Shown here one piece after another: positions 21,106 to 34,142 of a stretch of 64,000 bases of DNA (positions are counted from its first letter, which is position 1; every line of letters starts with the position of its first letter). The stretch is taken from contig NC_081413.1 in the NCBI RefSeq assembly GCF_030272615.1, positions 158,787,349-158,851,348 on the forward strand, written 5' to 3'. Source of the DNA: Cryptomeria japonica. Lineage: Eukaryota; Streptophyta; Pinopsida; Cupressales; Cupressaceae. Made by a program: the position numbers and the translations under genes. Below the pieces are notes generated by a model. The model ran no database searches, had not been told where the DNA came from, and saw only the letters and a list, made by a program, of their open reading frames with translations.

Positions 21106-22967
21106 GAGAGATCATGACCATCTCGACTCCTCTAGTCACTTGTGGACATCCCTGAGTAGCATAGGAACATGATCCATCATTAATTAATAAAAGATAAAGA
21201 CTAACTAGGACAAAATCCATTAGCCATATTGATTTGTGCCTTCATTTTGACTACTTGATGTGATAGTTGATGTCCGATCTTAGACATCAAATACCCTGTG
21301 TAAGACCGATCTATCTAGTTTTGAGTTTACCCTTCCCTACTTAAGACAAGATGATTGATTGATTCATTGATTGATAGGGTTGGTTGATCTTATTGATAAG
21401 ACAATTTGATCGGTTTGATTACAGATGGTGGTAAGATAGTTTATCCTTTGCTAACTTCGTATGAAGTGTTTGTTGGATATCTACTAGGGTGTTCGATTTC
21501 TATGAGACATTTTATTGCAAGTTTTGTTGATTTTTTTATTTTTTAGTACTTTTTACAAGACATTTTATGTTTTTTATGAGTTTTTTCAAGATCATATTTG
21601 ATGTTTTAGATTTCTTCGGGACGTTTTATGATTTTTTCAAGACATTTTATGATTTTTAGGGTTTTTTGGACATTTTTTTATGTTTTTGGATTTCTTCAGG
21701 ACTTTTAATGATTTTTTTTTTTAAATTAGGACATTTTATGATTTTTTTTTTTTTCAAGACATTTTATATGATTTTTTTTTAAAAATTCAAGACTTTTTAT
21801 GATTTTTTTGATTTTTTAGGACATTTAATGATTTTTTGGATTTGTTTTTGCTATGCCCCCAATATGTAGACTCATTATGAGACGATGATCAAAAAAATGT
21901 ACTAGGAGAGAAGGTTTACAACATGAGATTTTACTATGCAAAAAGTAAGATGAAATGCATGCTTCTAATTGGACAAGGGTGATTGTGTGTGTTTATCACA
22001 TTGTAATACATTGATTGAATTAAGGGTGCAAAAAATTTCAAAGATAAGGATTCATTCCATTCTCAAGAACCTTTGGACTACCCAAATTAACCCACCAAGT
22101 GACTAGGATTTGTAGATTGAGACGCGGAAAACTTCTCCATTAATTCTTGAAACTTTAGTATTCCATTGCCTATGTGTGTGCAATTGGGTTTATTCCAACT
22201 CTTATAACCATTGGAGACCCTTGGAATCCTACATGACTACCTACATGAGATATCCTAACTTTAAAAGTATGCTGGATAGAGCCTCACTACCTGCAAACAT
22301 CTATAGCCCCGACGAGGTTATCACTATAATATCTCAAATATTGCTCCATTTCTAATAGGTGTCCATAGCCCTGATGGAGTCACTCGCATGTTCCCATAAC
22401 CAAGATATTAATGCACTTTTTTGCATGATTTTTCTTGTATTTTTTTCTTTATACTTTTCTTTTACCTTGATCTTTTGATATATAATTAGGCATCATTCTT
22501 TTTATGCTTGCATTGTCTTGTAAGTAATGAAACCTACATTGGTATGATAATTATAGTCGCATTGAAGTAGAATTTTAGATTTTTAATGAGCCATATGATC
22601 AACTAAGTATCTCCAATGATTTAGAGCAAATGATTAATGTGTGAGATATAGCAATCGATAGAATTAGGTGACAAGGCACACAAGTGAAACTTATACCCAA
22701 CCACAAACACAGACCAACCACAGGGTGTTGTTGAAGATGAGTGACCTTAGGTTTTCAAAACTACATAAATGAATATCTAAGAAACAAGATGACCCTAGAT
22801 CCACTCAAGTGCAAATAGGTGATCCTCTCAAACAGTTGCCTTTCTTTATTTGTGCAAATATATGTGAATGCAATGCAATATACTAGATACTATATGCAAT
22901 GCAATATGATGTAATTTGAAATTAATTAAAACCAATGCAATGTAAAGAAACCTTAACCACCCAGCCA
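21106..22967 (-). other. Gene-free 3' untranslated region of Tat element
   Basis: No coding region. 21500-21850 is a degenerate repeat of GACATTTTATGATTTTTT-like units with long T-runs. 22300-22390 shows paired phrases (ATAGCCCCGACGAGGTTATCAC and CATAGCCCTGATGGAGTCAC). By position it lies downstream of integrase on the minus strand. No polypurine tract or 3' LTR of the Tat family was found before 21106. Confidence 0.5.
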
Positions 22968-24080
22968 CTAGACATAGTACTTTTTGAGATGTATGTTGTT
23001 TATGGGTTCAAGGAGTGAATCTCCCTCCATTGTTTCCAAATGATATACCCCATTACCAATGACCTTGGTTATCACATATGGGCCAAGCTAATTAGGTTCA
23101 AACTTGCCTGGTCTTTCTCACTCTACCAAATTTCTTTGATTCTCTTTTTGGACTAGGTCTCCAACCTCAAAGAACCTTACCCTTACTTTTTTATTGTAGC
23201 TCCTTCTTAGTCTATTTTGATATCCTTGCAAGTAGTTGAGTGCACTTTGTAATTTTTCATCCAGCAATTCTAACTCTTGGAGCTCAGCTACTCTATAATC
23301 CTCATTGAATATGATATGTTTCAAAGAGACTCTCAAGGATGACAATTCTACCTCAATAGGAAAAATGGCTTCTGATTCATAAACCAAAGATAGGGAATAG
23401 CTCCTATAGTTGTGAAAACACCCATTAAATAAGCCCAAAGTGTAGGATTCAACTGAAGGTGCCAATCCCATTTAGATTCATTGACGACTTTCTTGACAAT
23501 TTTGAGGATTGTTTTGTTTGTTGCCTCTACCTAACCACTGCTTTGAGGATACTATGGAGTTATGAATTGATGTTGAATATGGAATTGTTCACAAAATTAT
23601 CACACTTCCCAGTTCTTAAAAGAATGCCCATTGTCTGTCACTATGCACATTGGGACTCCATATTTGCAGATGATGTAGTTAAGTATGAACTTTTCTATCT
23701 ACTTTCCAGTGGAGTAAGTAAGAGGGATTTCCTCAACTCACTTGGTGAAATACCCTGTTGTTGTCAAAATGAATTTATGCCCATTGGAAGAAGTAGGGAT
23801 GATTTTCCCTATTAGGTCAAGTCCCCATTGTGAGAAGGCCATGGTGATGTGATTGGTTGGAGATCTTGTGCAAGTGCATGAATTAGATATCCATGTAATT
23901 GACACTATCTACATTTTTTGCACATATTTATATGCATCCTTCTCCATGATAGGCTAGTAATATTCGGTCTACAATAGTTTCTTTGCCATCGCGGGGCCAC
24001 TAGAATGGCCACCGCAGATTCCATAATGAACCTCTTTTAAGGCTAATTATGGTTCTTCAAAATTTAGACATCGAAGAATT
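22968..24080 (-). pseudogene. Integrase of Tat element, broken
   Basis: Minus strand, read from 24080 down. Remnants of the N-terminal zinc domain (H-YGICGGHSSGPAMAKKLL) come first, then catalytic-core text including GLDLIGKI near 23830. Next is a C-terminal part in the open frame 23471-23118 with YESEAIFPIEVELSSLRV, the usual end of the core, then text ending LKKYYV and a stop at 22968. Several stops and frameshifts break it. Integrase would insert element DNA into the chromosome, and this copy cannot. Confidence 0.8.
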
Positions 24081-24249
24081 ATTCCATTTAAGCTCTTTCT
24101 ATACAAAGTGTCTGTAATGAGTGTCTATCTTGATGCCTTACGTATGAGAGTTTTATGCTGATTTCAGAAGAGATTAGGAGACATGTAGTGATCATGTAGG
24201 TATGCATATACATCATTGTACCAATGTGACTCAGGGCCTACTATCATGC

Positions 24250-24715
24250 ATACATATTATGAAGGGGATATCTCATATGTTGGTACCATCAATTTCTCAA
24301 CCATGAATTCAAACTGCATTACGTTTCTTGGCATATCCATGATAGATCCTACAGTGGCCATTGCATCTACTACTTTGTTTTGTAGTCTAGGAATTTGATC
24401 AAAGATGATATGATTGAACTGTTGTTTGAGATCATCCACCATCTAATTGTAAGGAATCAACTTGTCATCCTTGGTGGTATAGTCATTATTAATGAGTTAC
24501 GAGTCTCCATAGACATGTAAATCTATTGTGTTCCATTGTATAGCAATGTGAAGTCCTATGATAAGGGCTTCATATTTAGCTATGTTATTGGTGCACGGGA
24601 AAATTATTCTATAAGAATTTAGAATTGAATCACCTTGAGGAGTGACAAAGAGAATTTTGGCTCCTGCTTCGTGGTTGATATAGGAACCATCAAAATATAA
24701 CTTTCATCTTGTGGA
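24250..24715 (-). pseudogene. Second, archaeal-type RNase H (aRNH) of Tat element
   Basis: The minus strand reads YFDGSYINHEAGAKIL, then SYRIIFPCTNNIAKYEALIIGL and a D-rich segment near HVYGDS. These are the blocks of the additional RNase H found only in Tat-type gypsy elements (FDGS...TNN.AEYEAL...GDS). The open remainder at 24442-24257 (IIFDQIPRLQNKVVDAMATV) is its C-terminal side. At least one stop follows GDS. It assigns the element to the Tat group. Confidence 0.78.
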
Positions 24716-24789
24716 AGTTGCCAATGTAAATATCGCCTCATTAGGAAAGTCGGCGAGCAAGGGATGACTATCTTGTACAGGTGCTTTTG

Positions 24790-26242
24790 CCAACTAATCT
24801 GTTATTATCTAGCCTTTGATAGATTTTTTATCAACATATTTGATGTCAAACTCACTTAAGATCATGACCCATTTGGTGAGCCTACCTGTCAGCACAACTT
24901 TGCTTAAAAGATATTTCATAAGATCAAAGTGTGTGATAAGTTGAACCTTATGGCTAAGCATGGAGTGTCTAATCTTTTGAGATGCAAAGGTCATTTTCAA
25001 TCATGCTCTCTCTATGGGAATAATTTAATTAATATCCCACAAGTGTTCTACTGATATAGTAGATAGCCCTTTCCTTGCCTTGATCATCATGTTGTGCTAA
25101 GAGTGCTCCCAAAGAAGAGTTAGTTGTTGATATGTACAATAGAAATGGCTTGCCTGGTGTTGGAGGCACTAGCACTGGTGTTGAAAAGAGATAATTTTTT
25201 AGTGCCTGAAATTCTTCTTAGCACTAGTTTTTCCATTTAAAGGTTACACCTTTCTTGAGAAGGTGTTGAAACAATTGGCATTTATTCGGCAATTGTGCTA
25301 TAAAGCACCCGATGGATTGTAATCTCCCTTGTAAACTCCTCAACTATTTGAGTATGGATGGTGGTGGTATTTATATAATGGCTTTGACTTTTGCGAGATC
25401 TACCTCAATACCTCTATTAGAGATAATGAAGCCTAAGAGTTTGCTAGTTGTTACCCTGAAGACACACTTTTTTGGATTTAGTCATACATTATATTGTTCC
25501 AGCCTATGAAATATCTTAACAATAAAATCAAGGTGGTCTTCTCTAGTTCTATATTTGGCTAAAAAATCATCAACATAATCTTCCATGATATCATGTATCA
25601 TGTCATGGAACAAAGTTGTCATGGCCCTTTGGTAAGTGGCACCAGTATTCTTTAGGCCAAATGGCATCACGTTCTAACAATATGTCCCACATGTACAAGT
25701 GAATGCTATTTTATGTTGGTCCTCTGGTGAAATTATAATTTGATTATATCTAGAGAAGTCATCCATGAGTTATCACATTTTGCTTTCAGCAATTAAGTCC
25801 ATGATCATGTTGATGTTTGGGAGTGGGAAGTCATCTTTTGGACAGGCCTTATTCAAGTCTGAAATCAATGTAGATTTTGATGCCCCCATTAGGTTTAATC
25901 ATTGGTATTAAATTGGAGATCCATTTTGCATAGTTTATAGGCTTGATGAATCCCACAAAGATCTTGTAATTCCACTTTTACTAACAAGGCAATTTGTGGA
26001 TGCATTTTTCAAAGTTTTTGTTTGTAAAGATTTGTGTCTCGTAGCAATGGTAAATGATGTAGAAAAAACTTCAAATCCAACCCTGGCATATCAGTATATG
26101 ACCAAGCAAAATTTATTGGCCTTTGTTTGAAGAATTGGATAAATTTCTCCTTTTCCTTAAGTCTTAAGGATTGGGCCAATTGTATCTTGCATACCATTTT
26201 GTCATCCCCAATGCAGACGTCTTCTATCTTCTCTACCAGCAA
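24790..26242 (-). pseudogene. Reverse transcriptase-RNase H of Tat element, broken
   Basis: An entry segment (26242-26009) has FAWSYTDMPGLD, the standard start of plant gypsy RT. The core (25670-25482) has MMPFGLKNTGATYQRAM and the catalytic YVDDFLAK. The RNase H end (25000-24809) has YLLSKVVLTGRLTKWVMILSEFDIKYV. The intervening sequence is recognisable on the minus strand but full of stops, so at least a dozen disabling changes have accumulated. Confidence 0.88.
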
Positions 26243-26581
26243 TGCTAATATTTATTGATCAATTGGGAGATTGTCCAATCTGCATTTGTGTGTGTCTTTA
26301 TCTTCTTTAGGCTTTTCATGAGTGGAGGATGGACTTGCCTCTCCAAAATATGTAGTTTTTTCTAGGTCAATTGAAAATCCAGCCTTGTGGTCTTCGCATG
26401 GTAATCCTTCTTGTGCACCCAGGAATTTTTCTATGGCCTCATCATTTTTGAACTGATCCAGATGTCATTGTTCTTATTGCACCCAATCTATCAGATGTGG
26501 ATAAATGAGATAAAGGTTGTTGTCTTCATCATATTGAAGCATTGTTGATATCATGCATGATCTAATATCAAAATGGTTCCA

Positions 26582-27134
26582 TCAAGAATTAAAATCTCTT
26601 GCCTTGTCTTCATAAATGATACCATTGTCAATAGGAAATTGATAGTCATAAGATATATCCCTTGCATAGGTGTTTCTACTATGGAGAGACATCCATTCAT
26701 ATTCATGGTAATCAGTTTTTATCTCAACATATGTGTATATGTTTGATCCTTCTTCATATGGTTCTTCAGTGTCGATAATTAACAAAAATGTTTCTCGGAC
26801 TTGTTCATCCATCTTTTGTTATTGATATGACACTCATTTCTTGGATGAGTGGTTCAAGTCTTGTGATACCTAAGTCACTTGTTGGTGTTATACCAGTTTT
26901 CATTGCCACATTAGTGTGAGATGGTGTGATCTCTACACTTGAATCTTCAACAGGTGCTATGCCAGTTTTTATTACCACATTTGTATGTGATGATGGTGTA
27001 AACACAACTATTGACAAGTTGTTCTGACTAGAAGATTCCAAATTAGTAGTTATTCTGGTATTATTAGGTTCTATTAGAGTATGCATATTTAGTATAATCG
27101 GGGTGTCTTGCCTAGATGTTGATCTTTGTGTCAT
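26582..27134 (-). pseudogene. Variable linker between protease and RT with internal repeat
   Basis: Two open segments (27134-26805 and 26812-26582) lie between protease and RT. The first carries an internal duplication: TNVVIKTGIAPVEDSSVEITPSH is followed by a second, similar TNVAMKTGITPTSD unit. The second is acidic (EEPYEEGSNIYTY). Long variable linkers at this place are common in Tat polyproteins. No enzymatic motif is seen. Confidence 0.5.
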
Positions 27135-27758
27135 ATTTCCATATCCCAGGCCTTGATTTCTTGGATTCTCTAAAGGTAATAATGGTTCTATTATTCCTTG
27201 ACCCTGTGCTCCTAGAAATTTTATCCCATCGTAACGTTACCTTTGTAACATTTTGAAATCATTTCCATACTACACAAGGGGAAGTCTGATTGCGGGGTAG
27301 CCTTCCTCTTCTCTATATAGATAGTTATTCACATCTTCTTCCAACAATTCCTCATTTATCTCTCCCCATCTGACAAATGAACAATAGTTTGAATGTCTAA
27401 TTATTTATTTTCCTTTGTCTTGACTTGCAAGATTTGGTATTTCTCTCCCAAAGGACCTGGGGGATAGAGACAACTTCCCAATAGATAGTGTTTTAGAACA
27501 ATAATACTCTCCACACCCTTCATCATTTATCTATAGGGGTGGTGTTGTAGTTGTGCAAGATGATGAAGCCTGTGTATCTAAAATTTTCTAGGATTCCATT
27601 TGTGAGGTAAGAGGAGATACTTGATTGATAAGGACTTGGTTATTAGTGCTTTCTCTCAAGTAATTACAATGATGGGAAGGGTTTGGGTCACCTTGTATTG
27701 TGATCTCAATGCCATTGTACGGAAACTTAACACATTGATGAAAAGTTAACGGTATGGC

Positions 27759-28336
27759 CTACATGATATGTTTCCATGGGCAAACTAGTATCATGTTATA
27801 TCCTAGTTCTCTATCCAAGAATTGGAATGTGACATTAGTAATAACAAGTCCCACTTGCACAGATAAAGTAACCATTCCTTTTGATGTGAATTCTTCATCA
27901 TCATATGCTTCAATATTTATTCTTTTTGTTGGATCAATGTGATGATACAAATACCCCAATGTATTAACCAGATTCAGAGTACATATATTTAGACTAACTC
28001 AACCATCTATCAACACCCTTCTAAATTTTCTCTTATGGACAAGCACTTCTATATGGAGCAGTTATGGACAAGCACTTCTATATGGAACAAGTCATTATGC
28101 AAGGGTTTGTTTGTTGGGACATCTTACTCTATGAAGGCCACACAAGAAGTAGCAGCTAGATTTCCAACTATTGATTGGAAAGTATTCTCGTCTATGTCAC
28201 TAAGGACAATAGACTCGTAAAGAGATTTGTCTAGGATTTCTTTATGACTTGGGGAAATGTGAAGCAACTCAAAGAGTGATATCTGTGCTAAGGTCTTTTT
28301 CAATTTATCAACAACCTTGTTATTCCCCATTGGTAG
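27759..28336 (-). pseudogene. Protease region of Tat element, broken by a 29-bp duplication
   Basis: The part next to the insertion (from 28336) reads MGNNKVVDKLKKTLAQISLFELL on the minus strand, the conserved stretch just before the protease in Tat-type polyproteins. The open frame 27959-27759 contains ITNVTFQFLDRELGYNMILVCPW, matching the usual retropepsin end (F.VLD...YN.LLGRPW). Between them a 29-bp tandem duplication (copies starting 28035 and 28064) shifts the frame. The catalytic aspartate region is not clearly readable. Confidence 0.72.
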
Positions 28337-31300
28337 TGTTGGTTCACCAAAACACACTTGGTGGGGATTTTGCACTGCCCCTAGGGACAAAAACCAAGTT
28401 CAACCCTCAAATCATGCATGGAGGGGCTAGAGTCTTGACCATTTAGGATACTCAGGGACTTGGACCAACAATATAACAAGGATTTTCTGATTATCCTTCT
28501 ACACTTCAGGCTCTACAAAATCCGAGAGGGTGTTCCCTTAATACTTCTGCAATCTCCACACCACACTTGCAGGAAACATTAAAACAAAGTAGATGGTCTC
28601 ACTCCTAAAAGGGGGCTCAAACAAAGAGGGAGAATGCTACAGAGTGGCTATCTCTCAATGATCCTTGACCTTCTTTGGAGTGTGAGACAACTTTTTGACA
28701 AACAACATCATGCATAGAAAATGAAAAGATATTTTGATATTATCATAGCTATAGCAAGTTGTCGATGAGATGGGTAAAGAAATTTCATAGAAAAATGGTT
28801 GGAAGCAACGATCAAGGTCTTATCCATTGGGCAGTTGAAATTGTAGAATGCAAAGATAAATATCCAAAAGAAACCTTAATCTAATAGCCAAAGATCTCAA
28901 GACAACACTACCTTACAATGTGTCTCATCTGTTAATCCCAACCCACAATACTTATAAGAATCTTTGTATAAGCCCTATTAGTTTACAAATCCTATCTAAG
29001 AAATTTTACAGACCCCTTAGGTTACAGAATAAGATAGAAGAAACATGCATCACAACAATGCAAGAAATGAGAAAACCCTTGATCTTACTCATTTAGAAAC
29101 ATAACAAAGTCATACATTGGAGAAAATAAATTTGAACAATATTTTTATTCATTTCATAAGCTATGTTTTGTTACAAATTACATTACATATAACTCCTTCA
29201 GTAACCTACAACAAACTAAGACACAAAACCCATTTAATTTGCTTAGCAAATTCCTGTTACGACCTACTCATATCACCTAAACCTACTATACATGACCAAG
29301 GATTTGAATCCAAGATTTCTGGACCAAATTTCTTGACCTTTGTCTCATGGCCCTGATTTCCCTTTTGTAGAAACAAGGGAGAAACAAGCTTCAGGCCAGA
29401 GGAGACACCTTTCATAAGCTTATAAGATCACTTGTTATTTGTTACAAAACATTCCTCATAGTCTCCCAAAAGGTTGTCCTTGTTGGCGGTCATGATGAAG
29501 TAGAACCAAAATTTCCCAACTACACTTTGGTAGAAACAAAATCTTTGAGCCATGCCACTATCACCCCTAATGGACTGTGAGATCCTCCTTGATGTTTCAT
29601 AGAGTAAATCCCCTTTCTCGAAGAGGGTTTAGATCTTGGCAAGAAGTAAAATTGCCCTTCCACAAAAAGAGGAGTTCGGGCCTTTATGCCTAGGATCAGA
29701 GAAAGTGGAAAGAGAAGCTTGTGAAGGAATCTAGAAGGAGGAGAAGGGGTTGCAGCTTGCATGTCATTGCAAAAATCACTAGCTGCCAACTCCTTCCCAA
29801 CCATATTCTGCTCCCATTCCTTCATGAAGCTTCTTCTTCTTTAGATCTCTGCCAACGAGTGATAGAGAGGAGGCAGAGGATGTGCCATGCAAGGCTGGTT
29901 TTGGAAAGAAATGAAGTTAAAACCTCCATCAACAATCCTCCCCACTTCCAAGACTTCGTCGACTATAAACATACTCATTCCCATAGGAAATCCATCTAGT
30001 ATCACAAAGCTCAGTGTAACTCATGGCAGAATATGGCTCAAAAATTATCTTCATCATTTTAAAATCTTGAGAGAAAATAATGAACTCTTTGTTCTTCCTA
30101 CCAATTGAAGACACCAAAAGGCCGCATTTATAATGAAAATACTTCTCTTAGTAGTGCTTATGTATGAAAAAATCATCTTTTCAATGCTTTTCTATTCATC
30201 CTTCTAGCAAATGGACTCAAGAAACTATATCCATCAAATCAAGAAATCATCAACTTAAACTACCAATTCAATGCTTTTTTGACCAATTTCAACTTACGTG
30301 AATGATCTTGTTTCTGATTTCTTTATTTCTTGACTGTAGATTCTCTGCTCCAGAATCCTCTTCTTGGATACTGAGTTTTTATCTTTTGAAAGTTTCTCAG
30401 CAATAGTTTCTTAATTTTTTGTCAAACTTTGAGAATCCCTGACAATACGCATCCTATGATTTTGTTGACAGGTCCTTGATCATCTCGCTTCCATCTCAAA
30501 AACTAATCCTTATCCCTTACATCTCTCTAAAAAAAAAACTTGATTTTCTCTCTGTGGCGGCAATGAAAGCATGCATAAATTACCACCTCAAGTGTTGCCA
30601 ACTTTGTCCTATAAATACAACTCGACTTAACAAAACACCCTTTAAAATGACATTTTGAAGATCAGTCAACATCCACTTGTCTCGATTTGTCTTTGATTTC
30701 CATGTCAGCATACCTACTTCCTTCTATCTTTTATTTCCTGTGTGAACAACACTGAGACAGTCTGAATCACTCCTTTTGAAAACCTCTTCTATTTTCATCA
30801 TTGATTTGTCTAGCATGACAAATCACATGATCACCATCAGTCAATACTAATATTGACCTTCCTCTGTAACAAGTGGGCCCTTTAAAACTTGACGAAGCAT
30901 CACCAAATCATCTTGGAAACTCCACTCCATGAGCTACCCTACTATCGGACTTGTTCGGCCTACCAAGGATATGTGGCATCATCTTACGATTTCACGGTCC
31001 TTAACTTCCCTACATCTTTCATCACGGTTTTGCGAGAACCGTCCGATCTTCTCGCTCATTATGCGTCTCTTACACAGTCTGCTCAATATTTACCATTATC
31101 TCACGAGCATCTTTTATGCTTAAATCAAAACATCTTCATCCTTTTGAAGCTCATGCAAATTTGTGGGATTGTTAGTTGCTCAACATTTAATTGAGGAAAT
31201 GAAACCCATAATATCAAAGTCGGACTTAGGGAATTGAGAACCCACAGAAATATAAAAAGGGGGGGCTCGACCATAATGAAAAAGACATATTTTTCTTAAA

Positions 31301-31556
31301 AGGTCGGTAGGAAATAACACCTAGGGAAAGAAAGCGGTCCCCATTTGACGATGGTAAAGTCCCTCAAGCTTTAAATTGGAAAAGGTAATGTGAAAATATA
31401 GCAGGCTTGTGGTTTATAAAAAATATTCATCTGGGAACATATAAACTTGAAAACCCTAAGCCATGAGGGTGAAAACAGGGAACAACAAAGAATCAAAGTA
31501 GCTAAAATCATTGTCAGAGACACCAAATTTTTGAATAGTCATTTTCAAGACTATTA
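28337..31556 (-). repeat. 3' LTR of the 10.1-kb element
   Basis: The LTR is 3220 bp and aligns along its whole length with about 35213-38437, including CAAATCATGCATGGAGGGG, ATTTGCTCTGCAAAG/ATTTGCTTAGCAAAT and TATAAAAAGGGGG (about 31239). ORFs inside (29117-29356, 29520-29825, 29721-30108, 30889-31194 and others) recur in the partner LTR with changes in length and frame, so they are not conserved genes. Confidence 0.87.
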
Positions 31557-32905
31557 GAGGCTCTATTTGGGGATGACCATCACTCTGAGATGGTACGAGG
31601 ATGCATAATATTAGGTGGAGTAGAAAACAAAAAAGAAACCTATTCTAATTTGTACCTACTAATCATGGAAGACAAATACTTTAAGAGAAGTAAAATTCCA
31701 AGAATTGTCCATGAACAAGCAATTCAAGGACTACATCTGTCATTTCTTAGAGAAGATATGAAATGAAAACCCTCTCCCCTCTTGCTTTGAATCAGATATG
31801 GGCCTAAGAAGGTGGCATCAATTTACCATGCCTTCCTTTGTCTTCCTTCCTGTCACTCCATATCTTGATCAAAACCTTTATTCGAAAACTGAATATAGTT
31901 TCTCCTTGTACAATTTTCATGACTTGCATCTATAATTCATCATTTTGGTATTAGCTTCTTTTCTAGTTCCATTCTAACTCACCAAAGCTTCAACCCTCAA
32001 CTGTATTTAGTTTTCATGTTACCAACACAAGTATGAAAACACTTGTACATGTCCATTGGGTTGCAAAGTTAACCTCCCTCCCCTGCATCCTATACTGTAT
32101 TTTGAGAAAATCAAACTCTGTCAAAAATGAAGCACCGGTGTTTTCCTTTATCAAAAATTTCATTTTCATCCACATATGTAATCAATGAGTTGAAATATTA
32201 CCATATACATGTTGACCACCTTCAAAAACATTTTCAAATTGCAAACCCATCCTGCGCTTGATATCATCCAAGTCCCTTCTGATTGAGGAAACACTCAACT
32301 GGCAAGTAATCAGGAATTCTGACTTGTATTCTTGCACATTTCTATTGTTAGGGACAAATAAAACTCCTTGATCAACTTGGATGGCCCTTTCCTTATTATA
32401 AGTATCATCCCCATAGGCATCAGAGATGCCTTCAACATTATCATCATAACTAGTCACGGAAAGAAATTGACCTTCATCGTAGGAAATTAATTCAACATTC
32501 ACATTGGAGTCAATCTTCACCATTTATGGGTTTTCAACCTCCTCCTCATACAAAGGATTTGAAATCATATGAAAACCTTTCTCATAAATATTTAGGTAGA
32601 GAAGAGGTTGATCTATATCTATATCCTCATCAAATAGTGCTTTATAAACTTTACTGCAAGTACTGCCCATCTCAAATTCACACTCATCCTTATTAGGCAT
32701 GAGTTAATCATGATCTAATCTATAAAAACTTTCAGCATCGTAATATTCATTATTGTAACTCTCATAGGCTTCAAAAAAATCATCATGATTGCCCTGGCCC
32801 TTTTCTTTATCCTTTTCAACCACACATGCTGGTCCATATGTGTTTTCATGATTTGAGAATTTGGGAATAATTTGGTTTGCTGCATAAGGATTCTCTTGAA
32901 ATAAG
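31557..32905 (-). other. Interior of the 10.1-kb element, 3' part
   Basis: The only notable frame is 32523-32182 on the minus strand (113 codons, acidic, MVKIDSNVNVELISYDEGQF...). A less open acidic stretch at 32966-32715 crosses into the copia LTR. I recognise no domain. They may be remains of the polyprotein tail downstream of gag. The rest is gene-free. Confidence 0.4.
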
Positions 32906-34137
32906 TGTTGGCAATTTGGAGGAATTGATTATGTGTTCCATTGATGTTTGTCATTGATGTCAACACTAGTTGTTGTGTTGTCTACCGGCCTCGGGTAGAG
33001 TGGTTGGTCTTTGATGTTGATATGGAGATTTGTCTTCGGTTTTGGTTTGGTTGTTGGAATTGGTTTGGATTTGTTATTCATGTGTTCCTGATGTGCATCA
33101 CATTCAGTTAGTTCAGGATTTGATGATCCAGATGCTATCATTTGTTCTAGTAATCCTTTTGGTTACTGCTAAGGGTTTTACTGATAGCGCTTTGTTGAAG
33201 ATCTTTTGATGAATCTAATAAGTGGTGTTAGTGCGGGTTCTAGGAGGTTATTAAGAGTCTACTAATGGTTATCATGTTCATGTTCTAGTTGTTCATGGTG
33301 TTTCATTTGGCTTATGGCGACCTATTTTAGGTCTAGTGGTTATTCTGTTAGGTTATGTACCGGTTTATGGAACGTGTTGGTTGATGCTCTTGATGCATCA
33401 CCAGTTGGATTTATTGTTTGGTTTATGTTGTTTAGGTCTTAGGCCGACTTGGTTTATCATTGGTTTGCGGGATTATGTAATGGATCTATTGTATTATCTT
33501 TTAGGTGACCGACCTAATTATTTAGGTCCCAGGTTGGTATAAATATAATGTAAGATCTCTTTGTAGATCATATGAGGTCAAGGTTATGAGATTATCTGTG
33601 TGCGAATAAAGTTGTAATCATATGCAGAGGTTTTGGTTGATCATAGGTGATTGATTTAGGTTTGTAAAAGATGTTTAAGACCTCCGATATTGAGCTTAAC
33701 CGAAACTGTACTCAAGGATAGGAAATGTTATTCTTGCAGTTCATTCATCTTTCCAGATTGTAGTCTAGATTTATTTTGTAGTCAGTGAGGCTCCTTTTGT
33801 GATGAGTAGTGCGCTATGGGTTGTTGGCCTTCCTGCATGTGCAGGCCCCTCTTATTGTAATCACATACTTATTGCAGAAGTATTATTTGACTGTGGGTAG
33901 GCTTCCTATCGTGGTTTTTCCTTTTACCAGATTTTCCACATACAAATCATGGTGTTATGTGTTATGGATGGTTGGTAATTGTTCTTTGGTTTATGTTTAT
34001 GCTTAATTGTTATATCTGCTATTCTGGTATTTGGTTTTTGCATTTTGGTAAAAGGTTTTGTGTGCTTAAAGTTTTAAAATCTATTGACAACTGATTCACC
34101 CCCCCCCCCTCTCATTTGTCCACCGATTATCCTAACA
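32906..34137 (+). repeat. Solo LTR, copia family of 15055-19620
   Basis: The solo LTR is 1232 bp, with plus strand TGTTGGCAATTTGG...TATCCTAACA. It is bounded by a perfect target duplication ATAAG (32901-32905 and 34138-34142) and is homologous to both LTRs of the copia element. A TATA box, TATAAATA, is at 33538-33545. No internal sequence remains, as expected after recombination between the two LTRs of a full element. ORFs 33336-33542 and 33809-34006 are the reverse of the frames seen in the other copies and are not genes. Confidence 0.95.
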
Positions 34138-34142
34138 ATAAG

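Noticed and set aside
21106-22967. 3' LTR of the Tat element sought here
   Set aside because: No TGTAGACACC start or polypurine tract before 21106. The LTR at 20014-21105 carries a primer site and belongs to the LARD element.
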